Origin: Nematostella vectensis
Lineage: Eukaryota; Cnidaria; Anthozoa; Actiniaria; Edwardsiidae
Reading direction: 5' to 3'
DNA length: 64,000 nt
Assembly: GCF_932526225.1 (NCBI RefSeq)
Contig: NC_064041.1
Coordinates: 756,699-820,698, forward strand
A model generated the notes under the pieces. It was not told the origin of the DNA, made no database searches, and was given only the letters and a program-made list of their open reading frames with translations. Each line of letters starts with the position of its first letter. The first letter of the stretch is position 1. A program made the translations under genes and the position numbers. Below, piece after piece: positions 25,063 through 38,300 of this stretch.

Positions 25063-26631
25063 CTTGTGAAGAATCAATACTTCGAAACAAGTCTTTTACC
25101 CATACGTAACCAAAATGAAGGCCAAAACGTGTTTCTCTTTGGCAACAACGTCACCCAACCAGCCACTACCCAACTAGTCACTACCCAACCAGCCACTACC
25201 CAACTAGTCACTACCCAACTAGTGACTACCCAACCAGCCACTACCCAACCAGCCACTACCCAACCAGTCACTACCCAACCAGCCACTACCCAACCAGCCA
25301 CTACCCAACCAGTCACTACCCAACCAGCCACTACCCAACTAGTCACTACCCAACTAGTGACTACCCAACCAGCCACTACCCAACCAGCCACTACCCAACC
25401 AGTCACTACCCAACCAGCCACTACCCAACCAGCCACTACCCAACCAGTCACTACCCAACCAGCCACTACCCAACCAGCCACTACCCAACCAGCCACTACC
25501 AAACCAGTCACTACCCAACCAGCCACTACCCAACCAGTCACTACCCAACCAGCCACTACCCAACCAGCCACTACCCAACCAGCCACTACCCAACCAGCCA
25601 CTACCCAACCAGTCACTACCCAACCAGCCACTACCCAACCAGTCACTACCCAACCAGTCACTACCCAACCAGCCACTACCCAACCAGCCACTACCCAACC
25701 AGCCACTACCCAACCAGCCACTACCTAACCAGCCACTACCCAACCAGTCACTACCCAACCAGCCACTACCCAACAATCCACTACCCAACAAGCCACTACC
25801 CAACCAGCCACTACCCAACAAGCCACTACCCAACCAGCTACTGCCCAACAAGCCACTACCCTACCAGTCACTACCCAACCAGCCACTACCAAACCAGCCA
25901 CTACCCAACCAGCCACTACCCAACCAGCCACTACCCAACCAGTCACTACCCAACCAGCCACTACCCAACCAGCCACTACCCAACCAGTCACTACCCAACC
26001 AGCCACTACCCAACCAGCCACTACCCAACCAGCCACTACCAAACCAGTCACTACCCAACCAGCCACTACCCAACCAGTCACTACCCAACCAGCCACTACC
26101 CAACCAGCCACTACCCAACCAGCCACTACCCAACCAGCCACTACCCAACCAGTCACTACCCAACCAGCCACTACCCAACCAGTCACTACCCAACCAGTCA
26201 CTACCCAACCAGCCACTACCCAACCAGCCACTACCCAACCAGCCACTACCCAACCAGCCACTACCTAACCAGCCACTACCCAACCAGCCACTACCCAACC
26301 AGCCACTACCCAACAATCCACTACCCAACCAGCCACTACCCAACAAGCCACTACCCAACCAGCTACTGCCCAACAAGCCACTACCCTACCAGTCACTACC
26401 CAACCAGCCACTACCAAACCAGCCACTACCAAACCAGCCACTACCAAACCAGTCACTACCAAACCAGCCACTACCCAACCAGCCACTACCCAAACAGTCA
26501 CTACCCAACCAGCCACTACCCAACCAGCCACTACCCAACCAGCAAGGCAAAGAAATACTTCAGTTCGGTTCAGTGCAAATCAAAGCACATTTGAATCCTC
26601 CCAGTTACGAAGTTTGTGCCAAGCTCTTTGA
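25063..26631 (+). pseudogene. Mucin-like Thr/Pro repeat frame broken by two copied stops
   Basis: The + frame opens after TGA at 25060-25062. It reads about 30 ordinary residues (ETSLLPIRNQNEG, FLFGNN), then about 93 five-residue repeats TTQPA/TTQPV/TTQLV, then a unique tail (ARQRNTSVRFSANQSTFESS) to TGA at 26629-26631. The only interruptions are TAA at 25726-25728 and TAA at 26266-26268, both a CAA codon changed by one base. Because frame and flanks are continuous across 1.57 kb, it looks like a secreted, O-glycosylated mucin-type repeat exon that has decayed. There is no in-frame ATG in the N-terminal part (the apparent start at 25066 is GTG), so any real gene would need upstream exons. It may instead be a 15-bp minisatellite that happens to be open in several frames; both strands are largely open. 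Confidence 0.45.
25152..26544. repeat. 15-bp minisatellite, about 93 copies
   Basis: The unit is CAACCAGCCACTACC with common variants CAACCAGTCACTACC, CAACTAGTCACTACC and AAACCAGTCACTACC. A higher-order duplication of exactly 540 bp (36 units) is visible: the AAACCAGTCA variant at 25501 recurs at 26041 and CTACCTAACC at 25721 recurs at 26261, with the units between in the same order. Confidence 0.97.
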
Positions 26632-27687
26632 GTATTACCACGGGCTATAGGATAATTTGACTCCTAAATGAAGTCTAATGGATACGACCTTATCAAAACA
26701 AATCCAACCACCAACGTCCTCAGCTGGGACTTCTTTGGACTCGTCATCACGATCGAAAGGCAAATACATCATGTTATTGTGTTTGAGGTGATGAAATCTA
26801 TGTTGGCACTATCCCCTGGGGTTGGAATTTTATATATTTTTACTATTTGATTACATACGCGATAGTCCGTCGCCAGGCCGAGTCTCTTTCCTCAATGTTT
26901 ACATTCAACATGTTTTGATCGCAAAGACTAATGGTATGATACCAACAACAGCTAGCCTCTCGACCAATGAAAATGTGCGAGTTGCTATGCTAACAGCTTC
27001 AATCGCTCTGTATACCTTGAGGAAATGAGTGGAGGTAGGCGTGGTTACTTAGCACAAGATAGATAATGGTTAAGCCATTGGGACAAACGATGCACTTAGA
27101 CATTATTTTTTCACAAGCTTTTTATAGAACAACTATATTTTTGATACGATGTAGTAAAACGGTTTGTATACCATGGTAGAGTATTGTTAATTAAGTGTGC
27201 TGATGCGTAAGGTTAGAATTTGTGTATTTTAACTGTGAAACCGATTTCTGGCTTGCGAGTCTTTAAACTCATCGGCCATACGGATTCTAGCTCTATCCAT
27301 TTTAAACTAAGCACAGGTAGACCAAGTGTTTTGCGTGACAATGAGAAAGAGATGCAGAAATTAGACTCTCCCATTGCAATGTACACCGTAAATGCACAAA
27401 CCTTCGGCTTGGGCTATCTATACTCTTTCAAAACTGTCAAATCAAGCATTCGGCGTGGAATATTATGACGATATAAACATTTGTCAAATAAACCACTACT
27501 TTACGCTTGCAAAGGTACATTTTATTGACCAAACTACTATTTTGTTTCCAGGCTATTGCTTGATTTCGTTGTTAGATTTTTTTGTACCACAATAGACAAA
27601 AGCTGTAATGTCTTTACGTAAACAACCCTTTCATATCACGATTAAAAAATGTGTACGTCATGTTGTGATTCTAATGGTGCGGCCAGA
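26632..27687. other. Spacer with no supported gene
   Basis: Several 60-88-codon ORFs occur on the + strand, but none has a recognisable motif, splice context or composition. I see no repeat longer than trivial runs and no RNA gene. Confidence 0.5.
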
Positions 27688-27990
27688 TAGCATTTGTACA
27701 GTCCCCCTTGCGGGTCAAATAACGGCTATATAGCATTTGTACAGTCCCCCTTGCGGGTCAAATGACGGCTATATAGCATTTGTACAGTCCCCCTTGCGGG
27801 TCAAATAACGGCTATATAGCATTTGTACAGTCCCCCTTGCGGGTCAAATGACGGCTATATAGCATTTGTACAGTCCCCCTTGCGGGTTAAATGACGGTTA
27901 TATGGCATTTGTGCATTTCCCCTTGCGGGTCAAATGACGGCTATATAGCATTTATACAGTCCGCCTTGCGGGATGTCCTAGCGGGTCAAG
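27688..27990. repeat. 43-bp minisatellite, about 7 copies
   Basis: Units begin TAGCATTTGTACAGTCCCCC and continue TTGCGGGTCAAATAACGGCT, starting at 27688, 27731 and 27774 (period 43). The right-hand copies from 27898 are diverged (GGCATTTGTGCATTT). Confidence 0.95.
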
Positions 27991-28017
27991 GATGATGAGA
28001 TTTGAGCGCTCGAATTA

Positions 28018-28846
28018 CACAGGAACACCAGTATTCTGTATTGGACTGTTACCATCACGCCACAGGACCCCCAGTATCTTGTAACAGACTATTACCATTA
28101 CACCACAGGACCCCCAGTATCTTGTAACGGACTATTACCATTATACCACAGGACCCCCAGTATCTTGTAACGGACTATTACCATCACACCACAGGAACCT
28201 TAGGTTCTTGTAACGGACTATTACCATCACGCCACAGGACCCCTGTAAAGGACTATTACCATCACACCACAGGACCCCCAGTATCTTGTAACGGACTATT
28301 ACCATCACAACACAGGACCCCCAGTATCTTGTAACGGACTATTACCATTACGCCACAGGAACCCCAGGTTCTTGTAACGGACTATTACCATCACGCTACA
28401 GGACCCCCAGTATCTTGTAACGGACTATTACCATTACACCACAGGACCCCCAGTATCTTGTAACGAACTATTACCATCACAACACAGGACCCCCAGTATC
28501 TTGTAACGGACTATTACCATTACGCCACAGGAACCCCAGGTTCTTGTAACGGACTATTACCACCACGCCACAGGACCCCCTGTAACGGACTATTACCATC
28601 ACACCACAGGACCCCCAGTATCTTGTAACGGACTATAACCATTACGCCACAGGAACCCCAGGTTCTTGTAACGGACTATTACCATCACAACACAGGACCC
28701 CCTGTAACGGACTATTACCATCACACCACAGGACCCCCAGTATCTTGTAACGGACTATTACCATTACGCCACCCCAGGTTCTTGTAACGGACTATTACCA
28801 TCACGCCACAGGACCCCCAGTATCTTGTAACGGACTATTACCACAA
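28018..28846. repeat. 43-bp minisatellite with shorter variants
   Basis: Units contain CACAGGACCCCCAGTATCTT followed by GTAACGGACTATTACCATYA. CAGGA starts at 28106 and 28149, giving a 43-bp period. Variants carry AGGAACCCCAGGTTCTTG, or lack the middle (CAGGACCCCCTGTAACGG), giving shorter units. Intact and shortened units alternate in a patterned order, suggesting block duplication. Confidence 0.95.
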
Positions 28847-29019
28847 TGACTCTCTAGGGCGCAACATCATCAACAGCACAATATGAAAAAAGTCTTTTAA
28901 ATTGTGTTCTTAAAACAACTCGACACGGAAAGAAATAGCCACTCCCAAATTTTGGCGTTTATCGCGCAAACGGCCCTATATGAACCAGGCAGGCGAAAAA
29001 CCGTGTCGTGTCGGCCCCT

Positions 29020-29335
29020 CCTATTGAGGCACGTGTCATGTCACGTGCTATCCATTGCTATCGATCACGTGACATGTCACGTGTAACTGCGTACAATTGT
29101 CACGTGCTATCTATTTTATCAATCAGGTGACATGTCACGTGGTAAACGCTTTCATCGATCACTTAACAGGTCACATGAGACTGCGGGTAATTGTCACGGT
29201 ATATGATAAAGACCATAAAGGGGACCACGTGACGGATGCAGATGGTCATGTGATCTACCGAGGTAACTGATCTAAAAATCACGTGACAACACAAGCATGT
29301 CCACGTGATAGCCGAGAACGAGCACGTGGCGGCCG
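29020..29335. promoter_or_regulatory. Cluster of about ten CACGTG E-boxes with an 18-bp palindrome
   Basis: CACGTG occurs about ten times in roughly 300 bp, several inside GTCACGTGAC-like contexts. CACGTGACATGTCACGTG at 29066-29083 is a perfect 18-bp palindrome. CACGTG is the established core site of bHLH-leucine zipper factors (USF, MYC/MAX, MITF/TFE). The cluster lies just downstream of, and partly over, the end of the GTF2B coding sequence, so it would be in its 3' UTR or an enhancer. Function is inferred only from motif density; part of the regularity may come from local duplication. Confidence 0.5.
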
Positions 29336-32300
29336 TCATGAGCTTGGAAGTCTCTCGATCGGAACCGCGAACTTGAAGTCCGCCGGGAACAGCTCCCTCG
29401 CTTTCGGGAAAAGCAGCCGGTACGACTGTCTTATTGTGACGTCTGCGACGCCTGCGATGTCACCGATTTCTGGTAATACAAGATTCACAATAAGGACAGA
29501 CAGACGAAAAGAGGCAGACGGACGGACAGACAGACGAACAGACGTCTAATGGGACGACTGCGCGGAAGGTAGAGACATTAACAAATAGATAAACAATCAG
29601 ATGGACGGACGGAAGGGTTTTTTTAAGGATGGCAAAGTCAGATACAGACGGACGGACAAAGACAAACAGGCGGATGAAGACACGGGCAAACGGATGAACA
29701 GAGAGAAAGACAAACCGACGGACACATCACAGGGTCTAGGCCGGAAAGAGGTAAAATCACTGGAACAATATCACTGATATTAAAGAACAAGAATTGTTTG
29801 CCAATACATTAGTACTAAATTATAACCACTTTTGAATCATGACTGTATCAAGTGACTCGGTTCTTTTTAACCATTACTAAAGCAATTGCCTGGGTATGCC
29901 CCGGGAGGGACTCCGATAAAAACAGACGGGGGTGATCGTCGGCAGAAATCGATTTTAACCCTAAGGGAGGGCACTTTGGGCGTGGTAAGCAGAAATTTTT
30001 ACCCCAAAGCGAATGGCAAATTGGGTGTGGTCGAAGGAAGTTTTAACCTAAGAGATGGCAGAATCGAAAAAACAAAAAAACGTTAAACACCCCCTTAGAT
30101 AGCGGTTTTATTCCCTAAAAAATGTGACGATCGCCCCCGTCTACTTTTCTGGAGAGTCCCCCCCCCCCTGGGGGTATGCCACGACCGTATAACACGAAAG
30201 GCCTTCAACTGGCTACTACCTTAAATGCTGTACCTTTTTGTGAACGTTTTTCTTCAGATGCCTGCGAGGCCATATAGATGGCAGCTGCCGCTATAGAGAT
30301 AGGACTACGACTGAATGAGACAAATATGACACCATCAGTCAATAGGGGAGACTATACACACCCAATATAACAATAATATAACACCATCGGACAGTAGGGG
30401 ACTATATATTAGCATTTACACCTAATATGACACCATCAGACAGTAGGGGACTATATATTAGCATACACATCCAACATGACACCATCAGACAGTAGGGGAC
30501 TATATATTAGCATACACACCCAATATGGCACCATCAGACAGTAGGGGACTATATATTAGCATACACACCCAATATAAGCTAAGAATCAAAAGCTAGCGAA
30601 AAACTTTTTCTTAGTCAACATTGATATGGATTTCCTTTTTGGAAATAAGCGAATGTCCAGGTTTGGAAAACAGTAGTGTTCTTGTTCACATGTCTGTTCA
30701 CATTCACACAGCTCAGAGACCATAATTTGTTAACACATTGACCCCTCAACCGGCCTGTACCGGCAACCCCCAAAATTCATAAATGCAAAATAAACACAAC
30801 AAGCTGAAGATACTCCGGCATCAGTCTAAGGGATAAATGGTCTTGAAGATATGCGTCCAACCAAGGTGATATCAACTACTCTTTAGCCAAATAATAGCTC
30901 AGGTTCTCTGACAAAATTCAAATTGAACAAGGAACAAAAAGCAGAATCACCACTCTCATCAAAACGCTCAAAATACCACACAAGGGAGATCATAACACAA
31001 GTGATCAGAAAACACAGCCCAAGACACCTTTATTCTGATCCTCCAGGCCTCAAACCACAATGTCCACTCCTTTAAGACTTGAAACCGCTCGGATGCCATT
31101 ACGGATTGCAAAGTATTCTGGGAGATCCAGGGAAAAATTCACAAGGGGAAGGTCAGTCAACACTCCTCTCCCCAAAGTCAGATGGTTTTCACCCCAAAGC
31201 CAAACAAATCAATTACAGGTCCATAAAAGCCTTGTAAACAATTTTGAAATAAATTTGGTTCCAGAAAAGACAGCATTTAGAAGAGCTATGGTGATTCATT
31301 AGAAAATTATTTTCTCATCCAGGCAAAGCCAAACAAGAAAAAATCACCATAAATCCACCTTTATTTGCAAATATCCACAGCACTCAATAATGCCCCAATA
31401 GACTTCATGATGTTCTAGGACACTCTCCGAATATGCTTATAGCCGTATTTTTGATAAAAAAAATACAAGCATCCATCAACTTGTGGTGCTCGCATTAGCA
31501 CAGCAGCAAGGGATTAAAATGGGTCCGCAAAGCACTGTTGCAAAGCTTGGATACCGCTGACTAGGTGCAGTGGTGTTTGACTTTGACGGGCTGTATAAAA
31601 CTCAAAATAGGGGGAGGTTGTGTTTATTTTGCATTTATGAATTTTTGGGGTTGTGGGTACTTCTCAAGGCCGGTACAGGCTGGTTGAGGGGTCAATGTGT
31701 TAATAAGGCTTGTTTGTCCATCAAGCAGAATTTGCTTACGCTGTTGTATGCACCTAAGCTTGCGAAAAAGGCATTGTTCTCAGGCAGTGAGGCAAGCATA
31801 ATTTTTAGGGTGTTTTTTTAATATAACCCATATTTTGCTGATATATTTACCATAATCATTACTTTGTTGCCATAGTTACCATAGACCATAGTTTGTTACC
31901 ATAGTTACCATAATCCATAGTTTGTTGCCATAGTTACATAGACCTTAGTTCACCTACCCAGCCACAAGATCAAGCTCGACAGCTCTGCGCGCTATGTAGG
32001 TAGCAGCCTTTTGTACTGACAGGGGGAGGGTGAGGTTGGAACAGAACCGCGACTGGAAAACAATACAACAGATGTGACTCAATCATCGCTTGTTACAAAA
32101 TCATGGATGTGACTCAATCATCGCTAGTTATAATATCATGGATGTGACATGATCTACAAAGTCCTGTATGTTGCCAAGACTTAGAATTGAACCCCCATAT
32201 GAAATCACTTTATTTATCATAAATCACACGCATCTGGTCATGTCAGGAGTCATAGATCTTAATTACCATAAATTACCATACCATGAAGTCCCCGGATGTG

Positions 32301-35300
32301 ATGAGGTCCACACTTGTTTCCAAGTGCTTGAGAATAAGCTTGAAACATCTGCCGATTTCTTTTTTAGAAATTTTACCAATTGCACAAATTTCTAGGACAA
32401 AAAACATAACGAATTGTGGCACAGAAAAATATCGAATTTCCAGTGTAAGACACCCTTTCATAAATACAATACAACAAAAACTGGTATTTGACTCTACCAA
32501 GTTTTTTTCGTTAATAAGACTTCTTCAGGGCAAACTGAAGAAGGTGAATCGTGAATCTTCTTCAGTCTGCCCTGAAGAAGTCTTATTTTAATAAAGACTC
32601 ATCTTTTAAAAGATGAAAACTTGGCAGAGTCGAATACTAGTTTTTGATGTACATACTGTATTACTTCTGGTTTTCAATCACGAAAATTTGGGCCTTTTGC
32701 ATTGTTTTTCTTTCATAAATACAGGTACCTATGATACATTGCTTCGGTGGCCGTTTAAAGTCAAAACAACAAATGAAATTCTAAGGCAGCTACAAATGTC
32801 AAATGACAGTTCTAAGTGCGTTAAGTGGTTATTGGTACTAAATATATAAAGGTCATAAAAAACTAAAAAAACCTGGACATAAATAATTATGCTTTCTTGA
32901 TAATAGTAAATAATAATGGATAATTAAATATATTTCACTTCACTTGGCAGACATATTCAGATCCTTTCGGTTGCAGAAGTGCCAGTCTCTATTGGCCATT
33001 TGCCATTTGCGCTAACATTGTTTTTCTGAAATAGGTGTATGTGTTTATTGAGCACTTAAAGGCTAAACGTGACTTTACTTTTGCCTTTTTTTACCACTGA
33101 GTACAAATTTACGTTTTTTCAAATGATTCCTTCAACACAAGTACTTCACTAAGTTTGATGTCACCAGTAGATTTGTTAATGTGTGACATCATTTACACTT
33201 TCACCACTGTGTGAGTGGTACGTACTGGTATCCAGTATCTACCACTGGTAGATGCCACTGGTAGATACCACTGGTAGGTACTGGTAGATACCACTATGTG
33301 TGATTCCATTATTAGTTCAAGTTCACTGTGTGGTGTCTCTAGAGATATCCCTTAGGTGTAGTAACCTTACTGTGTGTGATGTCATCAGTAAGTACTGACT
33401 GTATGTGACAAGTAGATATGTCATACCTTTAAGGGTTCTGGGTACACCCTCCTGTCGACAAGCTATGTACAGACAAGCAGATGCAATGGTGTCATTGCTT
33501 CGTCCCTTTAGACTCTTCTGTTCGTGCACTTGCTTGAATAGCTGGTTTGCACGGTCCACGATTTTCCTTGGAAGGTTGATGCGGTCGGCCATGATGCTGA
33601 TTTCGCGGAATGCATTCATTAGACTCCGATCCGCCCCACTCATCTAGGGGAAAACAAAAGCCTGAGCTGCATGATCTTAACAAAGGGCATAATCACCAGG
33701 CTCAGTGATGCAAACAGTTCATAGACAAAATGACAAAGTAGGGGTCACTTGAGATGAAGGGAGGGGGATAGAAAATAAAACATTTTGAATTGGAAAATAA
33801 TTTGGTGAACATTAAAAGTTGTAAAGATGCAATGACTTTTTCCAGTAAATTGACCTACCCCACTAGTAACACATGCCTTACCCCACTAGTAACACATGCC
33901 TTACCCCACTAGTAACACATGACTGACTCCACTAGTAACACATGCCTTACCCCACTAGTAACACATGACTGACCCCACTAGTAACACATGACTGACCCCA
34001 CTAGTAACACATGCCTTACCCCACTAGTAACACACGACTGACCCCACTAGTAACACATGACTGACCCCACAAGTAACACATGACTGACCCCACAAGTAAC
34101 ACATGACTGACCCCACTAGTAACACATGACTGACCCCACTAGTAACACATGACTGACCCCACAAGTAACACATGCCTTACCCCACTAGTAACACACGACT
34201 GACCCCACTAGTAACACATGACTGACCCCACTAGTAACACATGCCTTACCCCACTAGTAACACATGACTGACCCCACTAATAACACATGACTGACCCCAC
34301 TAGTAACACATGCCTTACCCCACTAGTAACACATGCCTTACCCCACTAGTAACACATGACTGACCCCACTAATAACACATGACTGACCCCACTAGTAACA
34401 CATGCCTTACCCCACTAGTAACACATGACTGACTCCACTAGTAACACATGCCTTACCCCACTAGTAACACATGACTGACCCTACTAGTAACACATGACTG
34501 ACCCCACTAGTAACACATGACTGACTCCACTAGTAACACATGCCTTACCCCACTAGTAACACATGACTGACCCTACTAGTAACACATGACTGACCCCACT
34601 AGTAACACATGACTGACCCCACTAGTAACACATGCCTTACCCCACTAGTAACACATGACTGACCCCACTAGTAACACATGACTGACTCCACTAGTAACAC
34701 ATGCCTTACCCCACTAGTAACACATGCCTTACCCCACTAGTAACACATGACTGACCCTACTAGTAACACATGACTGACCCCACTAGTAACACATGACTGA
34801 CTCCACTAGTAACACATGACTGACCCCACTAGTAACACATGCCTGAGCCCACTAGTAACACATGCCTTACCCCACTAGTAACACATGACTGACCCCACTA
34901 GTAACACATGACTGACCCTACTAGTAACACATGCCTTACCCTACTAGTAACACATGCCTGACCCCACTAGTAACACATGACTGACCCCACTAGTAACACA
35001 TGACTGACCCCACTAGTAACACATGACTGACCCCACTAGTAACACATGACTGACCCCACTAGTAACACATGCCTTACCCCACTAGTAACACATGACTGAC
35101 CCAACTAGTAACACATGACTGACCCAACTAGTAACACATGACTGACCCCACTAGTAACACATGCCTTACCCCACTAGTAACACATGACTGACCCCACTAG
35201 TAACACATGACTGACCCCACTAGTAACACATGACTGACCCCACTAGTAACACATGACTGACTCCACTAGTAACACATGACTGACCCCACTAGTAACACAT

Positions 35301-38300
35301 GCCTGAGCCCACTAGTAACACATGCCTTACCCAACTAGTAACACATGACTGACCCTACTAGTAACACATGACTGACCCCACTAGTAACACATGACTGACC
35401 CCACTAGTAACACATGCCTTACCCCACTAGTAACACATGCCTTACCCCACTAGTAACACATGCCTGACCCTACTAGTAACACATGCCTTACCCCACTAGT
35501 AACACATGACTGACCCAACTAGTAACACATGACTGACCCCACTAGTAACACATGCCTGACCCTACTAGTAACACATGCCTTACTCCACTAGTAACACATG
35601 CCTGACCCCACTAGTAACACATGACTGACCCCACTAGTAACACATGACTGACCCCACTAGTAACACATGCCTTACCCCACTAGTAACACATGCCTTACCC
35701 CACTAGTAACACATGACTGACCCCACTAGTAACACATGCCTTACCCCACTAGTAACACATGCCTTACCCCACTAGTAACACATGACTGACCCCACTAATA
35801 ACACATGACTGACCCCACTAATAACACATGACTGACCCCACTAGTAACACATGACTGACCCCACTAGTAACACATGCCTTACCCCACTAGTAACACATGC
35901 CTTACCCCACTAGTAACACATGACTGACTCCACTAGTAACACATGACTGACCCCACTAGTAACACATGCCTTACCCCACTAGTAACACATGCCTTACCCC
36001 ACTAGTAACACATGACTGACCCCACTAATAACACATGACTGACCCCACTAGTAACACATGCCTTACCCCACTAGTAACACATGACTGACCCCACTAGTAA
36101 CACATGACTGACCCCACTAGTAACACATGCCTTACCCTAGTAGTAACACATGACTGACCCCACTAGTAACACATGACTGACCTTACTAGTAACACATGCC
36201 TTACCCCACTAGTAACACATGCCTTACCCCACTAGTAACACATGACTGACCCTACTAGTAACACATGACTGACCCCACTAGTAACACATGCCTTACCCTA
36301 CTAGTAACACATGACTGACCCTACTAGTAACACATGACTGACCCTACTAGTAACACATGACTGACCCCACTAGTAACACATGACTGACCCCACTAATAAC
36401 ACATGACTGACCCCACTAGTAACACATGCCTTACCCCACTAGTAACACATGACTGACCCCACTAATAACACATGACTGACCCCACTAGTAACACATGCCT
36501 TACCCCACTAGTAACACATGACTGACCCCACTAGTAACACATGACTGACCCCACTAGTAACACATGACTGACCCCACTAGTAACACATGACTGACTCCAC
36601 TAGTAACACATGCCTGACCCCACTAGTAACACATGCCTTACCCAACTAGTAACACATGACTGACCCCACTAGTAACACATGCCTTACCCCACTAGTAACA
36701 CATGACTGACCCCACTAGTAACACATGACTGACCCCACTAGTAACACATGCCTTACCCTAGTAGTAACACATGACTGACCCCACTAGTAACACATGACTG
36801 ACCCCACTAGTAACACATGCCTTACCCTACTAGTAACACATGACTGACCCAACTAGTAACACATGACTGACCCCACTAGTAACACATGCCTTACCCCACT
36901 AGTAACACATGCCTTACCCCACTAGTAACACATGCCTTACCCCACTAGTAACACATGACTGACCTTACTAGTAACACATGACTGACCCCACTAGTAACAC
37001 ATGCCTGACCCCACTAGTAACACATGAATGACCCCACTAGTAACACATGACTGACCCCACTAGTAACACATGCCTTACCCCACTAGTAACACATGCCTTA
37101 CCCCACTAGTAACACATGCCTTACCCCACTAGTAACACACGACTGACCCCACTAGTAACACATGCCTTACCCCACTAGTAACACATGACTGACCCCACTA
37201 GTAACACATGACTGACCCCACTAATAACACATGACTGACCCCACTAGTAACACATGCCTTACCCCACTAGTAACACATGACTGACCCCACTAGTAACACA
37301 TGCCTTACCCCACTAGTAACACATGACTGACCCCACTAGTAACACATGACTGACCCCACTAGTAACACATGACTGACCCCACTAGTAACACATGCCTTAC
37401 CCCACTAGTAACACATGCCTTACCCCACTAGTAACACATGCCTTACCCCACTAGTAACACATGCCTTACCCCACTAGTAACACACGACTGACCCCACTAG
37501 TAACACATGCCTTACCCTAGTAGTAACACATGACTGACCCCACAAGTAACACATGATTGACTCCACTACTAACACATGACTTACCCCACTTCTACTGTTA
37601 TGTGTTCGAGCAAATCCCTCAATGTCTGCATTCCCGCCACTTGGCTTTTCTATCAATGTTGATAGGTCTCCGCCACTAAGTAGGGGATTCTGAAAGAGAG
37701 GTGACCGATGAATACAGTCTACAGTTGATTTGAATAAAGCATTACCTACCAAGACAGCAAAGCCCTACAGTGTTTTTGTTAACTTATGAGGGATTTCAAA
37801 CATGCTGAAAAAGAGGCTTCTCACCGTTTAAAGCTTTTCATATGTGCAATCATAATTTGAAAATGTCACAGTGCTACACATGCCTAAGAGTTCATCAATC
37901 AGGATACAAGAACAATATGTCTGATTGACATGAAATATTAGGAAGAAGGTTTCCATCTGTTGTGATGTGTGTGCACTGCTAGGTATTCCTTTGCCACACT
38001 GAGTGGGTAGTGAGGTATTCCTTTGCCACACTGAGTAGGTAGTGAGGTATTCCTTTGTCTGCTAATTGGGTAGTGAGGCATTCCTTTGCCACACTGAGTG
38101 GGTAGTGAGGTATTCCTTTGCCACACTGAGTGGGTAGTGAGGTATTCCTTTGTCTGCTAATTGGGTAGTGAGGCATTCCTTTGCCACACTGAGTGGGTAG
38201 TGAGGCATTCCTTTGCCACACTGAGTGGGTAGTGAGGTATTCCTTTGTCTGCTAATTGGGTAGTGAGGCATTCCTTTGCCACACTGAGTGGGTAGTGAGG

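Noticed and set aside
25074-26531. - strand ORFs rich in GWVVAGWVV and SGWLGSGWLG
   Set aside because: Antisense readings of the 15-bp array. Only the + frame continues into unique sequence at both sides.
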